A DNA stretch of 64,000 bases, from positions 13,501 to 77,500 of the forward strand of contig NZ_CP018153.1 of the NCBI RefSeq assembly GCF_001889005.1. The letters are read 5' to 3'. The notes under the pieces are model-generated. The model did no database searches. It saw nothing but the letters and a program-made list of their open reading frames with translations, and had not been told where the DNA came from. This DNA comes from Christiangramia salexigens. GTDB lineage: Bacteria > Bacteroidota > Bacteroidia > Flavobacteriales > Flavobacteriaceae. A program made the translations under genes and the position numbers. Below are positions 17,422 to 25,766 of the stretch, piece after piece (positions within the stretch are counted from its first letter, which is position 1; every line of letters begins with the position of its first letter).

Positions 17422-18663
17422 TTATTCGTATTTCTTAGCAGTTAATTCGGCCAACTTAACGATTACCTCTGTGGCTTTCAGCATACTTTCAACCGGAACA
17501 TATTCATATTTCCCGTGGAAATTGTGACCTCCAGCAAAGATATTGGGACAGGGAAGGCCTTTAAAGCTTAATTGCGCTCCATCTGTTCCTCCACGTATAG
17601 GTTTTAGAATTGGCTTCACACCCACTTCTTCCATTGCATTTTGAGCTAGATCTACAATGTGCATTACCGGCTCGATCTTCTCCTTCATATTGTAGTATTG
17701 ATCCTTAATTTCAATCTTTACACAATCTCTTTCATATTGGGAACAGATCTCACTAACCAGGTCCCTCATCATCTGCTTTCTGGCCTCAAAGTGTTTTTTG
17801 TCGTGGTCTCTTATGATGTACTCTAATACAGTTTCTTCTACATCACCTTTAATACTACTTAGATGGAAAAATCCCTGTATGCCTTCTGTGTGCTCGGGAG
17901 TTTCTAATCTTGGCAAGGAGTTGATAAAATCCTGAGCAATGTACATGCTGTTCACCATTTTATCTTTAGCATAACCCGGGTGAACGCTTTTACCTTCAAT
18001 TCTTACCACTGCACCCGCTGCATTGAAGTTTTCATATTCAAGTTCTCCAATTTGGCTTCCATCCATTGTATAAGCCCATTCTGCGCCAAATTTATCCACA
18101 TCGAATTTATGAGCTCCTCGTCCAATTTCTTCATCTGGGGTGAAGCATACTCTTATCTTTCCATGCCGGATCTCAGGATTATCAATCAAATACTCCATTG
18201 CCGTCATGATTTCAGTGATGCCTGCTTTATCATCAGCGCCTAATAATGTTGTGCCATCTGTAGTGACAATGGTTTGCCCTTTGTATTGTTCAAGGTCTTC
18301 AAAATAATCCGGGGAAAGAACGATATCTTTTTCTTGATTAAGTACAATATCTTTTCCATCATAATCATGGATGATCTGCGGATTCACATTTGTTCCTGTA
18401 AAATCGGGGGTAGTATCAAAATGAGAAACAAAACCTATTACCGGCACTTTTTGAGCAACGTTGGCTGGTAATGTAGCCATCACGTAAGCGTTTTCATCTA
18501 TGCTTACCTCCTGCATTCCAATTTCCTTCAGTTCTTCAACCAGCTTGTTGGCAAGATCCCATTGTTTTTCAGTACTTGGCGTGGAATCGCTGGTGGGGTC
18601 ACTTTGGGTATCAATTTTCACATAACTAATGAATTTATTGAGAAGTCGGTCTTTATTTATCAT
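17422..18663 (-). CDS. pepT: Peptidase T (tripeptide aminopeptidase)
   Basis: 413 residues of the M20B family. Visible metal-centre motifs: [11 protein letters not shown] (first His ligand), [15 protein letters not shown] (bridging Asp), [16 protein letters not shown] (general-base and ligand Glu residues), and the C-terminal [32 protein letters not shown] (last His ligand). The length matches PepT. It removes the N-terminal residue from tripeptides in the cytoplasm. It is divergent from the gamma-glutamyltransferase lipoprotein, so the 97-bp intergenic gap serves both directions. Confidence 0.95.
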   Translation of the reverse strand: MINKDRLLNKFISYVKIDTQSDPTSDSTPSTEKQWDLANKLVEELKEIGMQEVSIDENAYVMATLPANVAQKVPVIGFVSHFDTTPDFTGTNVNPQIIHDYDGKDIVLNQEKDIVLSPDYFEDLEQYKGQTIVTTDGTTLLGADDKAGITEIMTAMEYLIDNPEIRHGKIRVCFTPDEEIGRGAHKFDVDKFGAEWAYTMDGSQIGELEYENFNAAGAVVRIEGKSVHPGYAKDKMVNSMYIAQDFINSLPRLETPEHTEGIQGFFHLSSIKGDVEETVLEYIIRDHDKKHFEARKQMMRDLVSEICSQYERDCVKIEIKDQYYNMKEKIEPVMHIVDLAQNAMEEVGVKPILKPIRGGTDGAQLSFKGLPCPNIFAGGHNFHGKYEYVPVESMLKATEVIVKLAELTAKKYE

Positions 18664-18722
18664 TCCAAAAACTTTTGCTGAAAAAATTATAAAATATTTT
18701 AAAAATTTATTTTATTCTGTAG

Positions 18723-18730
18723 CAAATATA
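18723..18730 (-). promoter_or_regulatory. -7 element (TATATTTG) for pepT
   Basis: On the minus strand TATATTTG matches the Bacteroidota -7 consensus, ~60 bp before the pepT start. No TTG at the standard distance was found. Confidence 0.45.
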
Positions 18731-18760
18731 AATTATCACTTATATCTATTTCCTAAACTT

Positions 18761-20464
18761 ATGAAAAAACTGATATTCCTATTTTTCCTGATTGCTACCC
18801 TTTCATGTAAAACCGAAAAAGAACCCATTGTTGATGCATCTTCTGGTGAACGAGGATTGATTGCCGAAAAAGCTATGGTAGTTTCGGCAAGAGAAGAAGC
18901 CTCTGCAATTGGTCTAGAAATCCTTAAGCAGGGAGGAAATGCTTTTGATGCGATGATCGCAACGGAAATGTCACTGGCAGTAGCATTTCCATTCGCCGGA
19001 AACCTTGGAGGTGGCGGTTTTATGGTCTATAGGAAAGCGGATGGGGAAGTTGGTTCACTGGATTATCGCGAAATGGCACCTCTCCTTTCAACTAAGGATA
19101 TGTATCAGGATGAGAATGGTAATGTGATCTCAGAAAAAAGTAAGCTTGGGGCTATGGCCGTAGGAGTTCCCGGGACAGTTGCGGGGATGTTTGCTACTCA
19201 TGAAAAATTTGGCTCGCTTCCAATGTCTCAAATTTTGAAACCGGTCATCGGTCTGGCCAGAAATGGATTTGTAGTGACAGAGAAACAAGCTGCTGAGCTT
19301 GCCGAATACCGTGATGTTTTTGTAAAAATGAATGGCGAGAATATACTGTATGCTAAGGAATACAAAGCGGGAGATACCATTAAAAATATAGCACTGGCTA
19401 ATACACTGGAAAGAATTGCAGAAAATGGCCGCGAGGAATTTTATGGAGGAGAAACCGGACAGAAAATGATCGCCTATTTAAAGGAGAAAGGCGGAATCAT
19501 GGTAATGGAAGATCTGGCTAATTATTCCACAAGCTGGAGAAAGCCTATTGAGATTACTTATAAGGATTTAAATGTTATCTCGATGCCACCTCCTTCCAGT
19601 GGGGGAATTGTTCTGGGCCAAATCCTGAATATGATCGAGGAATATCCTTTAGAGGAATACGGGCACAATTCGGTTAAGGCAATTCAGGTCATTACTGAAG
19701 CAGAGCGACGAGCCTATGCTGACAGAAGCTTTTATCTTGGAGACCCCGATTTCGTTGAAATTCCAACAGATAAATTAGTGAGTAATGAGTACCTAAGCGG
19801 TAGAATGGAAGATTTTAGCTTTGATAAAGCCACTTCATCTTCCTCATTAGAACACGGTAAGTTACCGGGATATGAAAGCGATGAAACCACGCATTACTCT
19901 ATTGTAGATCAATACGGGAATGCCATTGCAGCCACTACCACGGTAAACGGAGCTTATGGGTCCAAATTATATGTAGATGAGATAGGATTTTTTCTGAATA
20001 ATGAGATGGATGATTTTAGCGCAAAACCTGGTGTGCCCAATATGTTTGGACTGGTTGGTGCTGAAGCGAACTCGATCGCACCCGGAAAAAAGATGCTGAG
20101 TTCCATGACGCCTACTATAGTAGAAAAGGATGGACAATTCTGGATGAGCGTGGGGACACCGGGCGGGTCTACCATTATTACTTCGGTATTGCAAACACTT
20201 TTGAATGTAAAGGAATTTGGAATGACAATGCAGGAAGCAGTTAATGCACCTCGTTTTCATCATCAGTGGTTACCGGATGAGATCATGTTTGAACCCGGAG
20301 CTTTTGATTCTGAACTTTTGAGGACCTTAAAGGATAAACATTATAATATCAACGAGAACAAATCCAGGATCATAGGAAAAGTGGATGCAATTCTGCGTTT
20401 GCCTGATGGCCGTCTTGAGGGTGGTGCAGATAGAAGAGGAGATGATACTGCAGTGGGCTTTTAA
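18761..20464 (+). CDS. ggt: Gamma-glutamyltransferase, lipoprotein form
   Basis: 567 residues from the ATG at 18761, chosen because it gives a lipoprotein signal (MKKLIFLFFLIATLSCK, lipobox Cys at 16); the frame is open further upstream, but that part overlaps pepT. Family motifs include GGNAFDAMIATEMSLAVAFPFAGNLGGGGF, and DETTHYSIVD, whose Thr begins the small subunit after autocleavage and is the nucleophile. SSMTPTIVEKDGQFWMSVGTPGG is the later oxyanion/substrate region. It cleaves glutathione and gamma-glutamyl peptides in the envelope. A terminator follows. Confidence 0.93.
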   Translation: MKKLIFLFFLIATLSCKTEKEPIVDASSGERGLIAEKAMVVSAREEASAIGLEILKQGGNAFDAMIATEMSLAVAFPFAGNLGGGGFMVYRKADGEVGSLDYREMAPLLSTKDMYQDENGNVISEKSKLGAMAVGVPGTVAGMFATHEKFGSLPMSQILKPVIGLARNGFVVTEKQAAELAEYRDVFVKMNGENILYAKEYKAGDTIKNIALANTLERIAENGREEFYGGETGQKMIAYLKEKGGIMVMEDLANYSTSWRKPIEITYKDLNVISMPPPSSGGIVLGQILNMIEEYPLEEYGHNSVKAIQVITEAERRAYADRSFYLGDPDFVEIPTDKLVSNEYLSGRMEDFSFDKATSSSSLEHGKLPGYESDETTHYSIVDQYGNAIAATTTVNGAYGSKLYVDEIGFFLNNEMDDFSAKPGVPNMFGLVGAEANSIAPGKKMLSSMTPTIVEKDGQFWMSVGTPGGSTIITSVLQTLLNVKEFGMTMQEAVNAPRFHHQWLPDEIMFEPGAFDSELLRTLKDKHYNINENKSRIIGKVDAILRLPDGRLEGGADRRGDDTAVGF

Positions 20465-20484
20465 TTAAAAACAGAATAGACGCA

Positions 20485-20513
20485 GAGGGCGGCTTTCCGG
20501 CTGCCCTTTTTTA
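20485..20513 (+). terminator. Terminator of ggt
   Basis: AGGGCGGC pairs with GGCTGCCCT over 8 bp (one G-U) with a short loop, followed by T6 (20507-20512). Confidence 0.85.
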
Positions 20514-20567
20514 TGAAATAAATTTCACTAAGTTCTTTTCTGGGTTTTTAGGCTATCCAAATTAAAT

Positions 20568-20575
20568 TACTTTTG
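20568..20575 (+). promoter_or_regulatory. -7 element for pyrD
   Basis: TACTTTTG fits TAnnTTTG 16 bp upstream of the pyrD ATG, giving a very short leader. No clear -33 TTG. Confidence 0.45.
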
Positions 20576-20590
20576 CATAAACCTGCCATT

Positions 20591-21616
20591 ATGTATAAAA
20601 GTCTAATCAGACCCATTTTATTCAAGTATGATCCGGAAAAGGTTCATCACTTCACTTTTTCAGCTTTAAAAAAAATGTTTAAAATTCCCGGAATCTCCGG
20701 TATTATTAAGCAAAGATGGAAATTGAAAGATCCACGGCTTGAAAGAGAGGTTTTCGGACTTACATTTAAGAATCCGGTTGGCCTGGCGGCAGGATTTGAT
20801 AAGGATGCAAAATTATACAAGGAATTATCTTCTCTTGGATTTGGTTTTATCGAAGTGGGGACAGTGACACCTAAAGCTCAGCCCGGAAATGAGAAAAAGA
20901 GACTTTTTAGATTGAAGGAGGATTCTGCTATTATTAACCGAATGGGTTTTAATAATCAGGGTGTGGAACAAATGGTGGAACGACTTAAGAAAAATACCAA
21001 TGTACTAATAGGCGGGAATATTGGTAAGAATAAAGTCACTCCTAACGAATCTGCGGCCGACGATTATATTTATAGCTTTGATGCTCTTTTTGATTACGTA
21101 GATTATTTTGTAGTGAATGTTAGTTCTCCCAATACACCAAATCTTAGAGAACTTCAGGACAAGGAACCTCTTAAAAGGCTTTTGAATATTCTTCAAAATA
21201 AAAATGAACTTAAAGCAAAGCCTAAACCTATCCTGTTAAAAATTGCTCCAGACCTTACCGAAGAGCAATTGCTGGACATTATTGAGATCGTAAAAGAAAC
21301 CCATATTGCCGGAGTGATTGCCACCAATACTACGATATCAAGAGAAGGTCTAAAATCTGCAGATAAAAATGAAATGGGTGGATTAAGTGGAAAACCTCTA
21401 ACAAAGAGGTCTACTGAAGTTATTCGGTTTTTATCTGAAAAAAGCGGAAAAGCATTTCCGATCATTGGAGTTGGAGGAATACATTCTGCTGAAGATGCTT
21501 TGGAAAAACTTGAAGCAGGAGCTAGTCTGGTACAACTTTATACTGGATTTATTTACGAGGGGCCTGCACTTATTAAACAGATCAATCAGGCGATACTTAA
21601 TTCTTCTAAAAACTAA
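20591..21616 (+). CDS. pyrD: Dihydroorotate dehydrogenase (quinone), class 2
   Basis: 341 residues from ATG 20591 (a TTG 18 bp upstream lies within the promoter and is unlikely as start). The N-terminal membrane-associating segment [23 protein letters not shown] is the class-2 hallmark. FMN-site motifs are [53 protein letters not shown] (catalytic Ser region), [14 protein letters not shown] and [33 protein letters not shown]. It oxidises dihydroorotate to orotate with quinone as acceptor at the inner membrane, in pyrimidine synthesis. It lies 11 bp upstream of a LysE-type gene, probably co-transcribed. Confidence 0.96.
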   Translation: MYKSLIRPILFKYDPEKVHHFTFSALKKMFKIPGISGIIKQRWKLKDPRLEREVFGLTFKNPVGLAAGFDKDAKLYKELSSLGFGFIEVGTVTPKAQPGNEKKRLFRLKEDSAIINRMGFNNQGVEQMVERLKKNTNVLIGGNIGKNKVTPNESAADDYIYSFDALFDYVDYFVVNVSSPNTPNLRELQDKEPLKRLLNILQNKNELKAKPKPILLKIAPDLTEEQLLDIIEIVKETHIAGVIATNTTISREGLKSADKNEMGGLSGKPLTKRSTEVIRFLSEKSGKAFPIIGVGGIHSAEDALEKLEAGASLVQLYTGFIYEGPALIKQINQAILNSSKN

Positions 21617-21627
21617 TTTTTTAAAGT

Positions 21628-22242
21628 TTGCCCGATCAATTAATTCCTTTTTTAACGGCATCTGTACTATTAACCCTTTCGCCGGGGCCGGATATCATCT
21701 ACGTTTTGGTAAGGTCTATGGCCTACTCTGCAAAACAGGGAATAGTTACTGCGCTGGGGTTGGTGAGTGGAATATTGGTCCATACCAGTCTGGTTGCTTT
21801 TGGGGTTTCAGCCCTCATCAAGCAGTCTGAATATGTGTTTCTGCTTATCAAAATTCTGGGTGCTGCCTATTTGCTTTACCTTGCCTGGCAAGTCTTAAAA
21901 AGTGACCCTGCGATCGCTTTCTCTGAGGAAGGAATCAGAGATAAGAGTTCGGTTAAACTCTTTAAGCAGGGTTTTATCATGAACGTTCTCAATCCTAAGG
22001 TCAGTATATTTTTCCTTGCATTCTTTCCCGGGTTCCTGTGGGAGCCGGAAGGGAATACGCTTATGCAATTTTATATTCTTGGCGGTCTATTCATGTTGCA
22101 GGCACTAATTATATTCAGTCTTGTTGCGATCCTGTCAGATAAAATTTCAGTCTATATTAAGTCGCATCCCTCATCGGGCAAGTTCCTTAAATGGATGCAG
22201 GTGGTGGTATTTGTGCTGATAGCGGTTTTAATCCTGGTTTAA
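21628..22242 (+). CDS. LysE/RhtB-family amino-acid exporter (TTG start)
   Basis: 204 residues, about six membrane helices. The N-terminus PDQLIPFLTASVLLTLSPGPDIIYVLVRSM contains the family motif LSPGPD, and FKQGFIMNVLNPKVSIFFLAFFPGF is the second hallmark. The start must be TTG at 21628: an in-frame stop lies 6 bp upstream and no ATG occurs before the conserved SPGP motif. It exports amino acids or related metabolites across the inner membrane; the substrate is not predictable. 11 bp after pyrD. Confidence 0.9.
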   Translation: MPDQLIPFLTASVLLTLSPGPDIIYVLVRSMAYSAKQGIVTALGLVSGILVHTSLVAFGVSALIKQSEYVFLLIKILGAAYLLYLAWQVLKSDPAIAFSEEGIRDKSSVKLFKQGFIMNVLNPKVSIFFLAFFPGFLWEPEGNTLMQFYILGGLFMLQALIIFSLVAILSDKISVYIKSHPSSGKFLKWMQVVVFVLIAVLILV

Positions 22243-22346
22243 GTAGTTAGAACTATATAGATATCTTAGGATATAAGCCTCAACCTTCTGCCTAATTTTA
22301 TTATTATCAATAAAATGATATTCTTTTTAAATTTTCTTTAAAATAC

Positions 22347-22354
22347 TATCTTTG
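22347..22354 (+). promoter_or_regulatory. -7 element almost touching the HMG-CoA lyase start
   Basis: TATCTTTG ends 5 bp before the ATG at 22360. With initiation a few bases after the element, the mRNA would be leaderless or nearly so. Confidence 0.55.
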
Positions 22355-22359
22355 GACAT

Positions 22360-23223
22360 ATGGGGAAAGTTAAGTTAATTGAATGTCCTAGAGACGCCAT
22401 GCAGGGCATTCGGGATTTTATACCAACCGAAAAGAAAATCCAGTATATCCAGTCACTGCTTCGTTGCGGATTTGATACTATAGACTTTGGTAGTTTTGTT
22501 TCTCCAAAGGCAATTCCTCAAATGAAGGATACGGCTGAGGTTCTTGACGGCTTGGACCTTTCTAAGACTTCCAGTAAACTTCTTGCTATTGTTGCCAATT
22601 TAAGGGGGGCTGAAGATGCTTCCAGTCATGAAGCCATAGATTATCTGGGGTATCCATTTTCCATTTCAGAGAATTTCCAGATGAGAAATACACATAAGAC
22701 CATAGACCAGTCCGTAGAGCTTTTACAGGATATTCTTAATGTTGCCGATAAATCCGGGAAAGAAGTGGTGGCTTATTTAAGTATGGGCTTTGGTAATCCT
22801 TATGGAGATCCATGGAATGTGGATATAGTAGGGGAGTGGACAGAAAAACTATCGGCGATGGGGGTTAAAATTCTATCCCTTTCAGATACTGTGGGGACTT
22901 CAACTCCAGATATCATTGATTATCTTTTCTCGAACCTGATACCTGAATATCTAAATATTGAATTTGGAGCTCACTTACATACCACGCCATCCAAATGGCA
23001 TGAAAAGTTAGACGCTGCCTATATGGCGGGCTGTAGAAGATTTGACGGTGCGATCCAGGGATTTGGTGGTTGTCCAATGGCTAAAGATGAACTCACCGGC
23101 AATATGCCTTCAGAAAAAATGATCTCTTATTTTAATTCCAAAAAAGCAGATAGCAATATTAAAATGACCAGTTTCGAATCTTCATATAACGAAGCCTCCA
23201 CTATTTTCAACACCTTCCATTAA
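22360..23223 (+). CDS. Hydroxymethylglutaryl-CoA lyase family protein
   Basis: 287 residues, a HMGL-like TIM barrel. Motifs: KLIECPRDAMQGI (canonical VEVGPRDGLQ region with catalytic Arg-Asp), FVSPKAIPQM, SLSDTVGTSTP, AHLHTTPSKWHEKLDAAYMAGCRRFDGAIQGFGGCPMAKDELTGN (metal His pair and the GGCP cysteine loop). It splits HMG-CoA to acetoacetate and acetyl-CoA in leucine degradation; the deviations in the first motif leave room for a related acyl-CoA lyase. The product would link with the branched-chain amino-acid dehydrogenase nearby. No operon partner. Confidence 0.85.
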   Translation: MGKVKLIECPRDAMQGIRDFIPTEKKIQYIQSLLRCGFDTIDFGSFVSPKAIPQMKDTAEVLDGLDLSKTSSKLLAIVANLRGAEDASSHEAIDYLGYPFSISENFQMRNTHKTIDQSVELLQDILNVADKSGKEVVAYLSMGFGNPYGDPWNVDIVGEWTEKLSAMGVKILSLSDTVGTSTPDIIDYLFSNLIPEYLNIEFGAHLHTTPSKWHEKLDAAYMAGCRRFDGAIQGFGGCPMAKDELTGNMPSEKMISYFNSKKADSNIKMTSFESSYNEASTIFNTFH

Positions 23224-23260
23224 TACTTTTTATAATAAAGTGGCTTTCTATTAAAAAAAG

Positions 23261-23283
23261 TTATTTAAAATTAATCTAAATAA
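23261..23283. promoter_or_regulatory. Candidate operator, copy 1 (upstream of -33)
   Basis: 23-bp semi-palindrome with arms TTATTTA (23261-23267) and TAAATAA (23277-23283) and an inner TTTA...TAAA symmetry. It is 19/23 identical to a second copy at 23327-23349; the two bracket the promoter. The size and AT-rich symmetric form suit a Fur- or DtxR-class metalloregulator, which fits the metal-uptake look of the operon. This is inference. Confidence 0.55.
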
Positions 23284-23285
23284 AC

Positions 23286-23316
23286 TTGTTGTAAACAAAA
23301 GTGGGGTGTATATTTG
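23286..23316 (+). promoter_or_regulatory. Promoter of the DUF4856-imelysin-HTTM-TonB receptor operon
   Basis: TTG at 23286-23288 and TATATTTG at 23309-23316 with a 20-bp spacer: a full Bacteroidota housekeeping promoter. Start of transcription near 23320, ~35-nt leader. Confidence 0.7.
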
Positions 23317-23326
23317 CGCTCGAAAA

Positions 23327-23349
23327 TTATTTTAAACCAGTCTAAATAA
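23327..23349. promoter_or_regulatory. Candidate operator, copy 2 (just after the start of transcription)
   Basis: Second copy of the semi-palindrome: arms TTATTTT and TAAATAA; the inner half-sites TTTAAAC and GTCTAAA are separated by 2 bp. The right arm shares an exact 11-bp run, TCTAAATAAAC, with copy 1. Confidence 0.55.
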
Positions 23350-23354
23350 ACAAC

Positions 23355-24560
23355 ATGAAAAGGCAATTAATCGCTGTATTTATTGGGGGTCTAAGTTTAG
23401 CTTCTTGTTCTTCTGATGATCAAAATATAACTCCGGAAGAAAATTTAATCCAAGTTCCGGCAACTTACAGTTTTGAAAGAAATGGTAATACAACTGTTAG
23501 TTATAGTGGTCAAACAACCAGATTAAGAATGACTTCAGAATTATTAGGAGATTTTATGGATTTTGATAATTCTACAGAGGAATCTCTTTCTAATATGTTT
23601 TCTAATGAGAACGATCCATTTTCAGCTTCAGATCTAAATGAATCTTCTAAAAGTATAAAATCTAAAGTTGCAGCCTCTGCATTATATTTTTCTGCCAACA
23701 CTGTAGAAAGCTCAGAAATTAAGCAAGATTTTGAAGGCTTTATCACTGCTCAGATGAATGAGGTGAAAGCGAATAAAGATGAATTGGCTGCTCCTGGCAA
23801 AGCAGGTCAGATCGCAGATGGATCCAGCATAAGATATGTGGATTCAAAAGGTCTTGAAATGAATCAGGCTTTTGCTAAAAGTCTAATAGGTGCATTACTT
23901 GTAGACCAGATGCTTAATAACTATCTGTCTCAACCTGTTTTGGATGAAGCAGATAACCGAATGAATAATGATGCTGGTGTTACAGAAGAGGGAAAAGATT
24001 ACACTACTATGGAGCACAAGTGGGATGAAGCTTACGGATATCTTTATGGAGATCCTTCAGTTCCAACGGCAGATCCTAATTCTGTGTTGGGCGAAAGTGA
24101 AGATCATTTATTGTTCAACTATTTGGGAGACGTAGATGGAGATGATGATTTTGCCGGAATTGCTGAAGAGACTTTTGAAGCTTTTAAAACCGGTAGAGCT
24201 GCTATTGTAGCAGGAGAATATGAAATACGTGACGAGCAGGTAGCCATTATTAGAGAGAATATTTCTAAGGTGATCGCTGTTAGAGCCGTTCATTATTTAC
24301 AAGGCGGAAAATCTGCACTGGAAAATGAAAATTATGGTTCTGCATTTCATGAGCTTTCAGAAGGATTTGGATTTATTTACAGTCTTAGATTTACAAATAA
24401 CCCGGCAACCAATAAACCATATCTAACAAAATCTCAGATAGACAACTTTAAGTCTAGTTTGTTAAGTGGGAATGGTTTTTGGGACGTAACTCCGGAAACA
24501 CTAGATGCGATTTCAGAAGAGATCGCGGTAGCCTTCGGCTTTTCGGTTTCGGAAGCTTAA
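23355..24560 (+). CDS. DUF4856 lipoprotein
   Basis: 401 residues. MKRQLIAVFIGGLSLASCSSDD is a lipoprotein signal (lipobox Cys at 18). YSFERNGNTTVSYSGQTTRLRM at the mature N-terminus and the helical Asp/Glu-rich body with MEHKWDEAYGYLYGDP and HELSEGFGFIYSLRF match DUF4856 proteins of Bacteroidota. Several acidic/His patches (HKWDE, HELSE) could bind metal. It is the first gene of an operon with imelysin-like, HTTM and TonB receptor genes, so a role in envelope metal capture is likely but unproven. A hairpin with a T-tail separates it from the next gene. Confidence 0.85.
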   Translation: MKRQLIAVFIGGLSLASCSSDDQNITPEENLIQVPATYSFERNGNTTVSYSGQTTRLRMTSELLGDFMDFDNSTEESLSNMFSNENDPFSASDLNESSKSIKSKVAASALYFSANTVESSEIKQDFEGFITAQMNEVKANKDELAAPGKAGQIADGSSIRYVDSKGLEMNQAFAKSLIGALLVDQMLNNYLSQPVLDEADNRMNNDAGVTEEGKDYTTMEHKWDEAYGYLYGDPSVPTADPNSVLGESEDHLLFNYLGDVDGDDDFAGIAEETFEAFKTGRAAIVAGEYEIRDEQVAIIRENISKVIAVRAVHYLQGGKSALENENYGSAFHELSEGFGFIYSLRFTNNPATNKPYLTKSQIDNFKSSLLSGNGFWDVTPETLDAISEEIAVAFGFSVSEA

Positions 24561-24580
24561 GCTATAGAATATAGAATATT

Positions 24581-24613
24581 AGCCGGAGCTTGAAATATTA
24601 GTTCCGGCTTTTA
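24581..24613 (+). terminator. Internal terminator/attenuator between DUF4856 and imelysin genes
   Basis: AGCCGGAGCT (24581-24590) pairs with AGTTCCGGCT (24600-24609) over 10 bp with one G-U, loop ~9 nt, followed by TTTT. The tail is short, so partial read-through into the imelysin-HTTM-receptor genes is plausible and would make the first gene the most expressed. Confidence 0.6.
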
Positions 24614-24625
24614 AAAACAAACATT

Positions 24626-25756
24626 ATGAATAAGATTTCAGGTTTTTTATTGGTAATTGCTTTAATTTTTGCGGCCTGCTCCAAAGATGATTCAGGGACT
24701 GATAATCCAGGAGAACAGCCGGATAATAATTCTTTTGATAGGGGAGCAATGCTTGAGAATTGGGCCGATAATATCATAGCCCCTGCATTTGAAAATTTCA
24801 AATCCTCTACACAGGAGCTCGAACTAAAAACTTCAGCCTTTGTTCAGGATCCTTCAGAAGCTAATCTTGTGGAATTACGAGCTGCTTTTCAATCGGCTTA
24901 TATAGATTTCCAGACGGTTTCAATGTTTGAGATCGGTAAGGCAGATCAGCTGAATTACAGAAATTACCTTAATACATATCCTGCAAATGCCGCTAATATC
25001 AAGCAAAAAGCGGAGTCTGGATCTTATAACCTGGAATTGCCTTCATCTTTTGCAGAACAGGGATTTCCTGCAATGGATTATCTAATAAATGGTCTTGGAG
25101 CTAACGATACGGAAACATTAGGTTTTTATACCACTAATACTAATTCCACGAAATATTCAGCATATCTGGAAGATGTGGCTAAACGAATCAATTCTCTAAC
25201 CGCAGAGGTAAATGCTTCATGGCAGGGAGAATTTCGCGATAGCTTTGTAACTAATACCAGTTCTTCAAGTACAGGTTCTGTAGACAGATTTACCAATGAT
25301 TATGTGATGTATTTTGAAAAGATACTTAGATCAGGAAAGATAGGTTATCCAGCAGGAGCTTTCACAGGAGAGCCTTCTCCAGAAAATGCTGAAGCATTCT
25401 ATTCTAAGAATTTTTCAAAAACCCTTTATCTTAAGGCTGTACAAAGTGTTCAGGATTTTTATAACGGAAAGCATTTTAACTCTGCCCAAAGCGGTAAGAG
25501 TTACAAGCAATATCTGGAATATTTGGATAGCATGAAGAACGGCACAGATCTTAGTGTTCTTATAGATGCTCAATTTAATACAATTATAGACCAGGCAGCT
25601 TCATTGGATGCCAGTCTTAAGTCTCAGGTAGAGACCAATAATACTAAAATGTTAGAGGCCTTTGACGAACTGCAGAAAGAAGTAGTTCTTTTAAAGGTTG
25701 ATATGATGCAGGCACTTTCTATAAGTGTGGATTATGTAGATTCAGACGGGGACTAG
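24626..25756 (+). CDS. Imelysin-family lipoprotein lacking the HxxE motif
   Basis: 376 residues. MNKISGFLLVIALIFAACSKDD is a lipoprotein signal (lipobox Cys at 18). The all-helical body starts with MLENWADNIIAPAFENFK and has AFQSAYIDFQTVSMFEIG, typical of the imelysin (M75) fold. At the place of the GxHxxE signature it reads GFPAMDYLI (146-153), so the peptidase-like motif is absent and this is the variant, presumably non-peptidase, group. Imelysins are linked to iron uptake (IrpA, EfeO). 10 bp before the HTTM gene. Confidence 0.85.
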   Translation: MNKISGFLLVIALIFAACSKDDSGTDNPGEQPDNNSFDRGAMLENWADNIIAPAFENFKSSTQELELKTSAFVQDPSEANLVELRAAFQSAYIDFQTVSMFEIGKADQLNYRNYLNTYPANAANIKQKAESGSYNLELPSSFAEQGFPAMDYLINGLGANDTETLGFYTTNTNSTKYSAYLEDVAKRINSLTAEVNASWQGEFRDSFVTNTSSSSTGSVDRFTNDYVMYFEKILRSGKIGYPAGAFTGEPSPENAEAFYSKNFSKTLYLKAVQSVQDFYNGKHFNSAQSGKSYKQYLEYLDSMKNGTDLSVLIDAQFNTIIDQAASLDASLKSQVETNNTKMLEAFDELQKEVVLLKVDMMQALSISVDYVDSDGD

Positions 25757-25766
25757 TCCTTTATAG

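Noticed and set aside
18629..18760. Upstream extension of the ggt frame
   Set aside because: It overlaps the divergent pepT gene and would bury the lipoprotein signal; the ATG at 18761 gives a normal lipobox.
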